From assembly GCF_016615955.1 (NCBI RefSeq), contig NZ_CP067113.1, forward strand, positions 434,001 to 498,000: a stretch of DNA of 64,000 nucleotides. The letters run 5' to 3'. The translations under genes were made by a program, and so were the position numbers. The DNA is from Luteimonas sp. MC1750. GTDB taxonomy: Bacteria; Pseudomonadota; Gammaproteobacteria; Xanthomonadales; Xanthomonadaceae. A model generated the notes under the pieces. That model searched no databases and was not told the origin of the DNA. It worked only from the letters and a program-made list of their open reading frames with translations. Below, piece after piece: positions 45,869 to 56,200 of the stretch (its first letter is position 1; each line of letters begins with the position of its first letter).

Positions 45869-48150
45869 ACGGGACAGCATCGGCGCGCGCGCCGCGGCGG
45901 CTGGAGCTCTCTCCGCTGCACCATCTCCAGGCACTGGGCGCCGGCCGCTGGCGCGCCGTTGGGCACGATCCGTACTTCCAGGCGGCGCTTCCGCCGGAGT
46001 GCCTGTCGGGGGGGCTGCTGCGCATCACCGCGCACATCGAGGGCGACGCGCTCGAACGTCCCTGCCTGTATCTCGACCACGGTGGCGGCTGGAGCGAAGC
46101 CGGGCGCGTCGAGCTGCATCCCGACGGCCCCGGCGCCTGGACCGCGGTCGTGCATGCCCCGGCGCTGGCTGGGCCGGTTCGCTTCGATCCCAGCGAAACG
46201 CCCGGTGCCTTCACCCTCCACGCCCTGCGCGCGGAGCCCGTCGATCCCGCCGCCCTCCTGATCGAGCTGCTCGACCAGGAGGCCCGTGGCTGCCCGGCGT
46301 CGGCCGCGGCGGTGATGGCACGCGCAAGAACGCTCGCGGATGGCCCGGGCGGGGCGTCGGCGGCCTGCGCGTGGCTCCTCGACGGGGGCGCCCGCGCGCT
46401 GGGCGTGAGCGGCGATCCCTACCAGGCCTGGATCGGCGAGCACGACACCCTCGCGCCCGCCGCGCTCGACGCCCTGCGGCCGATCGCCAGCCGGTTGCCG
46501 GTGCGGCCCCTGCTGTCACTGCTGCTGCCGCTTCCGGACGCGCATGGTGCCGAGGCCGCGGCCTGCATCGACGCGGTGCTGGCCCAGGCCTGTCCCGACT
46601 GGGAGCTGCTCCTGGTCGGCGGTGCCGGCGCACGGCCACTGGCGGCTGCGGCCCTGGCCCGCAGCCGGCGCGTGCGCTGGATCGAGGGCCGCGCGGACGA
46701 CGCCGGCGCCTGGAACCAGGCACTTTCGGCAGCGTCGGGAAGCCACCTGATGGTGCTCGAAGGCCTGCCGCGGCTGGCGCCGCACGCGCTGCTCGCCTAC
46801 TCCGATGCGCTGGGTCGCCGGCCCGATACGGCCCTGGCCTACGCCGACGGCGACCGCCTAGACGCCGACGGCCGGCGCTTCGCACCGGTGTTCCGCCCTG
46901 CCTGGAACTTCGATCTCTTCCTGGCTCGCGACTACATCGGCGTTGGCGCGGTATTCGCGCTGGAGCGCGTGCGTGCGGTGGGAGGGTTTCGTGCCGACCA
47001 CGCCCCCGCGTTGGCGGCCGATCTCGCGCTGCGCTGCCTGGATGCCACCGCCCCGGTGCTGCACCTGCCGCTGGTGCTGGCGCACTGGCCCGACGCCGTG
47101 CCGGCCGTGGATGCAGCGGCTGCCGGAGCCGCCCGCCGCGGGGCCCTGGCCGACCTGCTGGGCGAACGCGTCGCGGCCGTGGAGCCGGCGTGGCGCGACG
47201 GCGCCCGCCTGCGCTGGCCGCTCCCGGCACAGCCTCCACGCGCCAGCATCGTCATTCCCACGCGCGACCGCGTCGACCTGCTGCGCCAGTGCGTGGACAG
47301 CATCATCGCGCTCAGCAGCTATCCCGACTTCGAAGTGCTGGTGGTCGACAACGGCTCGACCGGGCCGGACACGCTGGAGTATCTCGCCACCATCGCGTCG
47401 CGCCCGGACGTGCGGGTGCTGCGCGACGAGCGGCCGTTCAACTACTCCGCGCTCAACAACCGCGCGGTGGCCGAGGCCACCGGCAGCGTGGTGGTCCTGG
47501 TCAACAACGACATCGAGGTGCTGACGCCCGACTGGCTGGACGAGCTCGTTTCGCAGGCGCTGCGCCCCGGCGTGGGCGCGGTGGGCGCGATGCTCTACTA
47601 TCCCGACGACACGATCCAGCACGCGGGCGTGGTGTTGGGCCTCGGGGGCGTGGCCGGTCATGTGTACTCGCGCGCGCCGCGAGGCGCCGCCGGTGAAGCC
47701 GGCCGTGCCGCCCTGGTGCAGGAGATGTCGGCGGTCACCGCCGCCTGCCTGGCGATCCGCAAGTCGGTCTGGGACGAAGTCGGCGGCCTCGACGAGCAAC
47801 TTCAGGTCGCCTTCAACGACGTCGACTTCTGCCTGCGCCTGCGCGCGGCTGGCTACCGCAACGTCTGGACGCCGCACGCGGAGCTCTACCACCACGAATC
47901 GGCCAGCCGTGGCAGCGAGGACACCGAGGACAAGCTGCGCCGCTTCCATTCCGAAGTGGCCTTCATGGTGGAGCGCTGGGGCGCCGTGCTCGACGACGAC
48001 CCGGCCTACAGCCCCAATCTTTCGCTGCAGCATGGCGCCGCCAACACGCTGGCCTCGCCGCCGCGCAGCGGTCTGCACGCGTGGCTGCGCCACTTGGGCG
48101 CGCGCGCGGCCGACCCCCGACACGACACAGGACGCTGGACTCCACGATGA
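45865..48150 (+). CDS. Two-module GT2 glycosyltransferase with degenerate first module
   Basis: A 761-residue protein. The N-terminal part (about 1-130) begins ELSPLHHLQALGAGRWRAVGHDPYFQA, shared with the next gene. The first GT2-like module (about 212-420) has lost its catalytic residues: LEGLPRL stands where the sister protein has LDHDDEL, and YADGDRLD replaces FTDEDKID. The second module (about 455-700) is intact: RASIVIPTRDRVDLLRQCVDS, VVLVNNDIEVLTPDWLDE (metal-binding NND), and VAFNDVDFCLRLRAAGYRN (catalytic Asp). Such proteins assemble O-antigen-type polysaccharide on the cytoplasmic face. The GTG start overlaps the preceding TGA; the stop overlaps the next ATG. Confidence 0.88.
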   Translation: MNGTASARAPRRLELSPLHHLQALGAGRWRAVGHDPYFQAALPPECLSGGLLRITAHIEGDALERPCLYLDHGGGWSEAGRVELHPDGPGAWTAVVHAPALAGPVRFDPSETPGAFTLHALRAEPVDPAALLIELLDQEARGCPASAAAVMARARTLADGPGGASAACAWLLDGGARALGVSGDPYQAWIGEHDTLAPAALDALRPIASRLPVRPLLSLLLPLPDAHGAEAAACIDAVLAQACPDWELLLVGGAGARPLAAAALARSRRVRWIEGRADDAGAWNQALSAASGSHLMVLEGLPRLAPHALLAYSDALGRRPDTALAYADGDRLDADGRRFAPVFRPAWNFDLFLARDYIGVGAVFALERVRAVGGFRADHAPALAADLALRCLDATAPVLHLPLVLAHWPDAVPAVDAAAAGAARRGALADLLGERVAAVEPAWRDGARLRWPLPAQPPRASIVIPTRDRVDLLRQCVDSIIALSSYPDFEVLVVDNGSTGPDTLEYLATIASRPDVRVLRDERPFNYSALNNRAVAEATGSVVVLVNNDIEVLTPDWLDELVSQALRPGVGAVGAMLYYPDDTIQHAGVVLGLGGVAGHVYSRAPRGAAGEAGRAALVQEMSAVTAACLAIRKSVWDEVGGLDEQLQVAFNDVDFCLRLRAAGYRNVWTPHAELYHHESASRGSEDTEDKLRRFHSEVAFMVERWGAVLDDDPAYSPNLSLQHGAANTLASPPRSGLHAWLRHLGARAADPRHDTGRWTPR

Positions 48151-50456
48151 AGGATCACGACACCGCGCCGCCGGCCCACGGCGGCATCGGCGTGCCGCTG
48201 CGCCCGCACAACCACCTGCGCCACCTCGGCGACGACGCCTGGGAGGCGGTCGGCAACGACCCGTTCTTCCGCTGCGAACTGCCGGCGGGCGGGCTCGAGG
48301 CCGGGTGGTACGAGGTCGAGCTCGCGCTCGAACGCCTCGAAGGCCCCGAGCTGTGGAGCTTTTTCTACCCCGACTACGGCGACCCGGAACTCGAGCGCCA
48401 CAAGGTCTTCGTGCCGCTGCGCAGCACCGGCGACGGGGGCATGCGCGCCGTCGTGCTGTTCTCCAATCCGGTGCGCAGCCTGCGCTTCGATCCCGCGCTC
48501 GCGGTGTGCCGGTTCCGGATGTCCGGGCTGCGCCTGCGCCGGCTCGGCCGCGCGGAGGCGGCGCGCACGATGCTGGGCTCCCTGTTCGCGGACACGCAGG
48601 GGGCGGGCGCGCGGCTGCGCCTGGCCGCGGCGCTCGGCGGCAGCCTGCTGTCGGGTGGGCCGGCGGCCTTCGCGGGCCGCCTCAATGCGCGCTACGCCGC
48701 GCCACCCACCGGCGACGTCGAGGTGGGCTACGACACCTGGCTCCAGCTGTACGACGCGCAGTCACCCGAGGCCCTGGACGCCCTGGCCCGGCAGGCCGCG
48801 GCGCTGCCGGTGCAGCCGCTGTTCTCGATCATCGTGCCGGTCTACAACACCGAGGAGCGCTGGCTGCGCAAGTGCGTGGACAGCGTGCGCCGCCAGGCCT
48901 ACGGGCGCTGGGAGCTGTGCCTGGCCAACGACGCCTCGCCCAGTCCGCACGTGCGCCGGCTGCTCGACCGCATGGCCGCCGAGGATCCCCGCATCCGGGT
49001 CGTGCACCGCGAGGAGAACGGCCACATCTCGGCGGCCTCGAACAGCGCGATCGGCATCGCCGGGGGTGACTGGCTGGTCCTGCTCGACCACGACGACGAG
49101 TTGCATCCGGCCGCGTTGGCCGAGCTGGCGGGCGCCATCAACCGCTTCCCCGAGTGGAAGGTGGTGTTCACCGACGAGGACAAGATCGACGAGCAAGGCC
49201 GCCGCTTCGATCCCTACATGAAGTCGGACTGGAACTACGACCTGTTCCTGTCGCACAACTGCATCAGCCACCTGGGTGCGTACGAGGCGGCACTGGTGCG
49301 CGAGGTCGGCGGCTTCCGGATGGGCATCGAAGGCAGCCAGGACTGGGACCTTGCGCTGCGCTGCATCGAGCGCCTGGCTCCCGGCCAGGTCGGCCACATC
49401 CCGAAGGTGCTGTACCACTGGCGGGCGATCGCGGGGTCAACCGCGCTCGCGCCGCAGGAGAAGGACTACGCCCACCACGCCGGGCTGCGCGCCATCGCCG
49501 GGCACCTGGAGCGTACCGGCTCGTCCGGGCGGGTGGAGGACATTCCCGGCCAGCGCGGCAACTACCGGGTGCGCTATGCCGTGCCCGACCCGGCGCCGCT
49601 AGTGAGCATCATCATCCCCACGCGCGACCGGGTTGAGCTGCTACGCGCCTGCGTCGACTCGATCCTCGGGACGACCACCTATCCCGCCTACGAGATCGTC
49701 ATCGTCGACAACCAGTCACGGGAAGCGCAGACGCGCGACTACCTGGCGTCGCTGGCAGGCGAGACCCGGGTGCGGGTGCTGCCGCACGACGCGCCGTTCA
49801 ACTACTCCGAGATCAACAACCTCGCGGCCGCGGCGGCCAAGGGCACGCTGCTGTGCCTGATGAACAACGACATCACCGTCATCACGCCCAGCTGGCTGGA
49901 GGAGATGGTCGGACACGCCTGCCGGCCGGGAGTGGGGGCGGTGGGCGCGATGCTCTACTACCCCAACGACACCATCCAGCACGCCGGCGTCATCATCGGC
50001 GCGCACGGCGTGGCCGCGCACGCCTACTCGGGCTACGGCCGCGGCTACCCGGGCCATATGAGCCGGGCGCGCCTAGCCCAGGAGCTGTGCGCCGTGACCG
50101 CGGCCTGTCTGGTGGTCACGCGCGAGGCCTACGAACGCGTCGACGGCCTGGACCCGCAGCTCAATGTCGCGTTCAACGACGTGGATTTCTGCCTGCGCCT
50201 GCGCCAGGCCGGCTACCGCAACGTGTGGACCCCCTTCGCCGAGCTCTACCACCACGAATCCGCCACCCGCGGCTACGAGGACTCGCCCGAGAAGGCCGAG
50301 CGTTTCAACGGCGAAGTGGTCTACATGCGCGATCGCTGGGGCGCGGCACTGCAGTACGATCCCTTCTACAGCCCGAACCTCAGCGTGACCGACACGCTTT
50401 ACCTGCTGGCGTTCCCGCCGCGCGACTGGCCGGGCGCATTCGTCGCCGACGTGTGA
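48147..50456 (+). CDS. Two-module GT2 glycosyltransferase, both modules intact
   Basis: A 769-residue tandem paralogue of the preceding gene. The N-terminal accessory domain begins RPHNHLRHLGDDAWEAVGNDPFF. Module 1 (about 225-430) has SIIVPVYNTEERWLRKCVDS, LLDHDDELHPAAL and SQDWDLALRCIERL. Module 2 (about 480-720) has SIIIPTRDRVELLRACVDS, LMNNDITVITPSWLEE, NVAFNDVDFCLRLRQAGY and YHHESATRGYED. Two active sites in one chain could add alternating residues or two linkages of a repeat unit. The donor cannot be read from sequence. It is followed by a lipoprotein gene and the ABC exporter genes. Start ATG overlaps the upstream stop (ATGA). Confidence 0.92.
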   Translation: MKDHDTAPPAHGGIGVPLRPHNHLRHLGDDAWEAVGNDPFFRCELPAGGLEAGWYEVELALERLEGPELWSFFYPDYGDPELERHKVFVPLRSTGDGGMRAVVLFSNPVRSLRFDPALAVCRFRMSGLRLRRLGRAEAARTMLGSLFADTQGAGARLRLAAALGGSLLSGGPAAFAGRLNARYAAPPTGDVEVGYDTWLQLYDAQSPEALDALARQAAALPVQPLFSIIVPVYNTEERWLRKCVDSVRRQAYGRWELCLANDASPSPHVRRLLDRMAAEDPRIRVVHREENGHISAASNSAIGIAGGDWLVLLDHDDELHPAALAELAGAINRFPEWKVVFTDEDKIDEQGRRFDPYMKSDWNYDLFLSHNCISHLGAYEAALVREVGGFRMGIEGSQDWDLALRCIERLAPGQVGHIPKVLYHWRAIAGSTALAPQEKDYAHHAGLRAIAGHLERTGSSGRVEDIPGQRGNYRVRYAVPDPAPLVSIIIPTRDRVELLRACVDSILGTTTYPAYEIVIVDNQSREAQTRDYLASLAGETRVRVLPHDAPFNYSEINNLAAAAAKGTLLCLMNNDITVITPSWLEEMVGHACRPGVGAVGAMLYYPNDTIQHAGVIIGAHGVAAHAYSGYGRGYPGHMSRARLAQELCAVTAACLVVTREAYERVDGLDPQLNVAFNDVDFCLRLRQAGYRNVWTPFAELYHHESATRGYEDSPEKAERFNGEVVYMRDRWGAALQYDPFYSPNLSVTDTLYLLAFPPRDWPGAFVADV

Positions 50457-50499
50457 CCCGAGCTTCCTGATGCATCCCAACCCACCCCTGGATACCTGC

Positions 50500-51042
50500 A
50501 TGGACAAGAAGATTCTGCTGGCAACGGCGCTGCTCGCCGCCGCCCTCCTGGCCGCGTGCGGCGGCGACGAGCCCGTCGGCGCCCCGCCTGCGGTCCCGCC
50601 AGCCGCCGATGACACCCGCGCCGCGGCCCCCGGCCCGGCGGCCGTGTGGGCCGAAGCGTTCACCCCGGCGGCGGATGCACTCGCCGCTGGCCACTGCGCC
50701 TTGGACGCCATCAACGGCGGCAGCCCGCAGGCGGTGGCCCTGCCGGCCACGGGCAGCGCGCTGTTCGGCGGGTGGGTGGCCGATGCCGCGCTGCAGGTCC
50801 CGGCCGATGCCCTGTTCGTCCTGCGGGGCGCCACGGCCAGCTTCGCCGCCCCGCTGTCCGCCGGCAGCACCCAGCGCCCCGACGTGGCCCAGGCGCTCGG
50901 CAGCGAGGCGCTGGCAGGTGCCGGCTTCGACCTGTTGCTCGCGCTCGATGGCCTGCCCGCAGGCAGCTACGAACTCTCGGCGGTGGTCGACCGCGCCACC
51001 CAGGCCACCTGCAGCTTCAACGCGACGCTGGTCATCCAGTGA
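50500..51042 (+). CDS. Uncharacterised lipoprotein within the glycan operon
   Basis: A 180-residue protein with a lipoprotein signal peptide (KKILLATALLAAALLAACGGDE; lipobox LAAC) and a Pro/Ala linker. A globular part follows, with paired Cys (AGHCALDAING, QATCSFNATLV) and beta-rich segments (LFGGWVADAALQVPADALFVL). No family was recognised. It lies between the large transferases and the ABC exporter genes, suggesting an envelope role in polysaccharide handling. The ATG at 50500 is chosen; another ATG at 50470 would add ten residues before the signal peptide. Confidence 0.75.
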   Translation: MDKKILLATALLAAALLAACGGDEPVGAPPAVPPAADDTRAAAPGPAAVWAEAFTPAADALAAGHCALDAINGGSPQAVALPATGSALFGGWVADAALQVPADALFVLRGATASFAAPLSAGSTQRPDVAQALGSEALAGAGFDLLLALDGLPAGSYELSAVVDRATQATCSFNATLVIQ

Positions 51043-51069
51043 CCGGTGCACCGAGCGCCGTTCGACCAC

Positions 51070-51918
51070 ATGCGTGACGCGCCCTTCCTGGCCAGGCCCC
51101 CTGCGCGTTGGAGGCTCCGCGCGCGGGCGCCGTTCTCGGCGCTACTCCAGTACCGGGACCTGACCCGGGAGCTGGTGGCGCGCGACATCCTGGGACGCTA
51201 TCGCGGCGCCAGCTTCGGCCTGCTGTGGTCGCTGCTCGGACCGCTGATGATGCTGCTGATCTACACCGTGGCCTTCGGCGAAATCCTCGGGGCGCGCTGG
51301 AGCCAGACGGCCGATGCCGAGGTGCCGTTCGGGATCGTGCTGTTCCTCGGGATCATGGTGCACGGCTTCTTCGCCGAGTGCCTCGCGCGCTCGCCGCGGC
51401 TGATGGTTGACAACGGCAACTACGTCAAGCGAGTCGTGTTCCCGCTGCACATCCTGCCGTGGACGGTGATGCTGTCCGCCGGCTTCCATCTGCTCGCCAA
51501 CCTTGTGGTGTTCGCGGTGCTGTGCGCGTTGATGGTGGGCACCCTCTCACCGTGGATCGCGCTCGCGCCCGTGGTGCTGCTGCCGCTGGCGCTGCTGGCG
51601 GTGGCCACGGGCTGGCTGGTGTCGTCGCTTGGCGTCTACATCCGCGACATCAACCAGGCCGTGCCCGTGGTGGTGACGGCCCTGCTGTTCCTGTCGTCGG
51701 CGATCGTCCCCGTGGACGCGCTGCCCGAGCGCTACCAGGCCATCTTCGCGCTCAATCCGCTGACCTTCTTCATCGACCAGGTGCGCGAGGTCGCGCTGTG
51801 GGGTCGTCCGCCGGACTGGACCGGCCTGGCCTGGCGTGGCTTGGCCAGCCTGGTGGTGCTTTACGCGACCTACGCCTGGTTCCGGATCAGCAGCCGGGGG
51901 TTTGCCGATGTCCTCTGA
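51070..51918 (+). CDS. wzm: ABC-2 type polysaccharide export permease (Wzm)
   Basis: A 282-residue membrane protein with six hydrophobic helices, of the ABC-2 O-antigen/teichoic acid exporter type. The N-terminal LLQYRDLTRELVARDILGRYRGASFGLLWSLLGPLMMLLIY is the family hallmark, and YVKRVVFPLHILPW and FLSSAIVPVDALPERYQAIFALNPLTFFIDQVRE are conserved. It forms the channel through which Wzt drives the completed, lipid-linked polysaccharide to the periplasmic side. Its 3' end overlaps the wzt start by 11 bases. A GTG at 51046 is an alternative start. Confidence 0.93.
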   Translation: MRDAPFLARPPARWRLRARAPFSALLQYRDLTRELVARDILGRYRGASFGLLWSLLGPLMMLLIYTVAFGEILGARWSQTADAEVPFGIVLFLGIMVHGFFAECLARSPRLMVDNGNYVKRVVFPLHILPWTVMLSAGFHLLANLVVFAVLCALMVGTLSPWIALAPVVLLPLALLAVATGWLVSSLGVYIRDINQAVPVVVTALLFLSSAIVPVDALPERYQAIFALNPLTFFIDQVREVALWGRPPDWTGLAWRGLASLVVLYATYAWFRISSRGFADVL

Positions 51919-53284
51919 GGTCGTGGTCCGCCTGCGCGGCATCGGCAAGTCGTTCCCGATGTTCGACAAGCCCTACCAGCAGCTGCTGCACGTGCTTGCG
52001 CCGGGCGCGCGCAGGGTCGAGCATTTTCACGCACTGCGCGGCGTGGACCTGGACATCCGGCGCGGCGAGGCGATCGGCGTCATCGGCCGCAACGGCTCGG
52101 GCAAGTCCACGCTGCTGCAGATCATCGCCGGCATCCTGCAGCCGAGCACGGGCGAGCTGACGGTGTCGGCGCGAATTGCCGCCCTGCTGGAGCTGGGCGC
52201 GGGCTTCAATCCCGAGTTCACCGGTCGCGAGAACGTGCGCATGAACGCCAGCCTGCTCGGCCTCAGCCAGCGGCAGGTGGACGAGCGCATGGATCGGATC
52301 CTCGCCTTCGCCGAGATCGGCGGCCACGTCGACCAGCAGGTGAAGACCTACTCCAGCGGCATGTTCATGCGCCTTGCGTTCGCGGTCGCGGTGCATACCG
52401 ATCCCGACGTGCTGATCGTCGACGAGGCGCTTTCGGTCGGCGACATCTACTTCCAGCGCAAGTGCTTCAAGCGCATCGAAGAGATGCGCCAGCAGGGCTG
52501 CACGCTCCTATTCGTGACCCACGCCATCGAATCGGTGCTGCAGCTCTGCGACCGCGGCGTGGTGCTCGATCGCGGCCGGCTGATCTACGATGGCGACGCG
52601 CAGTCGGCCGTGAAGCAGTACCTGCGGGTGGTCTTCGGCGACAACCCGGCCGTAAGCGGGGACGCGCCGGACGAGGCGGGCCCCGGAACGGAGGCGGATG
52701 CCGCAACACCGCCCGGCGACGAGGCCGCGCTGGAGGAACGCGACCTGCAGCGCTTCCTGGAGGGCGGGGCGCGCGACCAGTTCCACACCCGCCCGGGCTA
52801 TAACCGCGACGAGACCCGCCTGGGCGATGGCCGCGCGCTGACCGCCGACTGCCTGGTCGTGGGCGGGCACGGCCATGGGCCGCTGGTGCATGGTCGCGAA
52901 CCCTTCCGCTTGCTCGTGCGCTACCACTTCCGCGAGGCACTGGACAGGCTAATCTTCGGGGTGCGCGTGTGCACGGTGACCGGCTCGGTCCTGTACAGCG
53001 CCAACACCCTCGTGTCGACGGGCGAACTCTACGCCTGCGACGCCGGTACCACCGCGATCGGCGAGTTCGACCTGCGCTGCGCGCTCCTGCGCGGACAGTA
53101 CTTCGTGACCGTGGGCGTGTCGCGCCTCGACGAAGACGGCGTGGAGATCCACGCCATCGACCGGCGCACCGATGCCATCATCCTGACCGTGGCCGGTGAA
53201 GTGCGACACGCCGAGGGCGTGGCCGACATGGAGGCGGTGTTCACGCTGGGCGCCGCGACCGGCGGGCTGCGGAGCATGGGATGA
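51908..53284 (+). CDS. wzt: Polysaccharide export ATPase (Wzt) with C-terminal glycan-binding domain
   Basis: A 458-residue ABC ATPase: Walker A IGRNGSGKSTLLQIIAG, ABC signature KTYSSGMFMRLAFAVAV, Walker B DVLIVDEALSVGDIYFQRK, H-loop LLFVTHAIESV. Residues about 245-290 are a Pro/Ala/Glu linker, and about 300-455 form a beta-sandwich of the Wzt C-terminal type (PFRLLVRYHFREALDRLIFGVRV ... YFVTVGVSRLDEDG), which in E. coli O9a binds the modified non-reducing end of the O-antigen. This implies export of a finished, end-marked chain. It overlaps the permease gene and, by 4 bases, the next gene. Confidence 0.95.
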   Translation: MSSEVVVRLRGIGKSFPMFDKPYQQLLHVLAPGARRVEHFHALRGVDLDIRRGEAIGVIGRNGSGKSTLLQIIAGILQPSTGELTVSARIAALLELGAGFNPEFTGRENVRMNASLLGLSQRQVDERMDRILAFAEIGGHVDQQVKTYSSGMFMRLAFAVAVHTDPDVLIVDEALSVGDIYFQRKCFKRIEEMRQQGCTLLFVTHAIESVLQLCDRGVVLDRGRLIYDGDAQSAVKQYLRVVFGDNPAVSGDAPDEAGPGTEADAATPPGDEAALEERDLQRFLEGGARDQFHTRPGYNRDETRLGDGRALTADCLVVGGHGHGPLVHGREPFRLLVRYHFREALDRLIFGVRVCTVTGSVLYSANTLVSTGELYACDAGTTAIGEFDLRCALLRGQYFVTVGVSRLDEDGVEIHAIDRRTDAIILTVAGEVRHAEGVADMEAVFTLGAATGGLRSMG

Positions 53285-56200
53285 GCGGCTGGCCCGCCGG
53301 ACGCCTGCTGGTGTCGTCGGTGAACGGTGGCGGCGTGTTCGCGATTGTCGACGGCGCCGTGGAGCGCTGGTCGCACGTCGACACCACCGGCATCGCGCTC
53401 CTGCCCGGCGGCGCGCTGCTGGCGCGGCAGGCCGAGGGCCGCGCGGAGCTGCGCTGGCTGCGTGGGCGCGACGCGGTGCGCGTGCAGCTGGTGGAGCGTT
53501 CGCTGGACCTGCACGACGTGCTCTGGCACGACGGCCGGGTCTACGTCGTCGCGACCCAGCTCAACGCGGTATTCGAGTTCGACCACGCCTTCACTGAGCT
53601 GCGCCACTGGGCGCAGCCGGGCGAGGAAGACGCACAGCACGTCAATTCCTGCTGTGTCCACCAAGGCCGGCTGCTGGCATCGCGCTTCGGCACCTTCCAC
53701 GCCCATCGGGGCTACAAGGGCGCCACCCGCGGTGCCGGCGAGGTCTACGACGTCGAGACCGGCGAGGTGATGCTGCGCGGCCTGTCACAGCCGCATTCGC
53801 TGCTCTCCGATGGCGACCGCGTGTGGCTGTGCGATTCGGAGGCGCGCACGCTGCGCTGCTATCGCGGCTTCGAAGCCGCAGGTGCCTGGCCGCTGGACGG
53901 ATATGTCCGCGGCCTGGCGATCGCCGACGGCGTGCTGTACGTCGGGTTGAGCCGCAGCCGCAACGCCGAGCCAGGCGCGATTGCGCAGGCATGCGTGGTC
54001 GCATTCGACCTGGCGGACATGTCCGAGCTCGGCCGGATCGAGCTGCCCGCCAACGAGGTCTACGACCTCCGCGTGCCCGACGCCGCGGCCATGGACGATC
54101 TGCGCGCGGCGGCCTTCGCCGACGCCGTGGCCGAATACGAGACCCAGGTCGACGCGCGGAACCGCGCCGTCGAGGCCGTGCGCCGCGAGGCCGACGCCAC
54201 CGGGCTTGCCACGGCGCTGCACGAGGCCAACCTGCGCATCGCCGCGCTGGAGGCGACCGAAGCTGCCCAGGCGAAGGCGCTGGCCGAAGCCACGCGTGCC
54301 CGGGCGCGTCTGTCAGTGGAGGCGCTGGAGGAGGGCTCGTGGCGGGCGATTCTTGAGGCCGACGCACTCGCCCTGCGCACGCTCGCCGCGGACCAGGCCG
54401 CGCTGCTGGCGCGCCAGGCCGAGGCAGGCGGCACCCTCCGCGACGCGTTCGCCCAGGCCCGCGATGCCTACGACGCCCTGGCGCAGCACCACGCCGGCGC
54501 CGTGGCTGCGCATTCCGGACGCGAGGCCAGGTTGCGCGACCTGCTCGCGGCGCAGCAGGCCTTCATCGAACAGATCGTGACCAGCCGCAGCTGGCGCTGG
54601 ATGCGCAGCATGCGCAGCGCCGCGCCCGAGCCACCGGCGATGCCGCAGGGCGTGCTGGATCCGCCTGCCGCGCAGCCGACCGCGCTGCCGCGGTTTCCCG
54701 CGGACGACGTGATCGGGGATGCGCCCGCAGCGCAGCCGTCGTCGCTTCCGTCTCCGCCCGCGCGCGCCGACCTGCCGATCGCGGACCTGGCGTTCGATGT
54801 GGTGGCCGAGCCCACGGTATCGATCGTCGTGGCCGCGCACGGCCAGTTCGCCGCCACCCGGGCCTGCCTGGAGTCAATCCGCGACGCCGGCGCCGGCGTG
54901 CCCTTCGAGGTGATCCTGGTGGAGGACGCCTCGGGCGAACCGGACATGGACCGCTTCGCCCGCGTGCCCGGCCTGCGCTACCACCGCCACCCGGCCAACC
55001 TCGGCTTCCTGCGCTCGATGAACGCCGCGCTGCCGCTGGTGCGCGCTGCGTTCGTACACTTCCTCAACAACGACACGCTGGTCACCCCGGGCTGGCTGGA
55101 CGGCCTGCTCCTGGCCTTCCAGCTGCATGGTGCCTGCGGCCTGGCCGGGTCGCGGCTGGTCTATCCCGACGGACGGCTGCAGGAGGCTGGCGGGATCGTC
55201 TGGTCCGACGGCGACGGCTGCAACGTCGGCCGCGGCGGCGATCCCGCCGATCCGGCCCACGCGGCGGTGCGCGAAGTGGACTACGTGTCGGGCGCCTCGA
55301 TCCTGCTCAGGACGCAGACCCTTCGCGACGTGGGCGGCTTCGACGAGCGCTATGCGCCGGCGTACTACGAGGACACCGATCTCGCTTTCCGCCTGCGCGA
55401 GCACGGGATCCGCACTTTTTACCAACCCTGGTCGACCGTGGTTCACCAGGAAGGGCTGTCACACGGCACCGATGCGGGCGAGGGCGGCAAGGCCTGGCAG
55501 GCGGAAAACCGCGTGCGCTTCTTCGAACGCTGGGCTGCGATCCTGGAACGCGACCAGCTTCCCCGGGGCCAGCATCCGTTCCTGGCGCGAAGCCGCGCGC
55601 AGCGGAAGAAGCTCGTGCTGGTGGCGGACCGCCACCTGCCGCGGACCGACCAGGACGCTGGCTCGCGCGCGATGTGGCAGCTGATGCGCCTGCTGCAGGA
55701 ACGGGGCTTCGAGCTGAAGTTCTGGAGCCACGCCCCGGACCCGGATCCGCGCGCGCGCGACCTGCTGCTGATGCACGGCATCGAGATCGTCGGCGAGGGC
55801 CTCGTCGGGTTCGACGATTGGCTGAACGCGCACGGCGCCTGCCTGGACTACGCGCTGCTGAGCCGCCCGCACGTGGCCGACGCGCTGGTCGACGCGGTGC
55901 GCCGGCGATCCAGCGCCCGCGTCGTGTACTACGGACACGACGTGCACCACCTGCGCCTGGCGGCGCAGCACGCGCTGGAACCTTCCCCGGCACTCGGGCG
56001 ACAGGTGGTCGACATCCGGCGCCTGGAGGAGGGTGTGTGGGCGCGCGTGGACGCGGTGCTGTACCCGGCCGAAGCCGAGACCCGGCACGTGCAGGCCTGG
56101 CGTGACGGCCATGGGGCGGCGGTCCGGGCGCTGACCGTGCCGCTGTTCGCATATGGCGGCGTGCCTGAGCGGCTGGGCGAGGCCGAGCGGCTTGGTGCGC

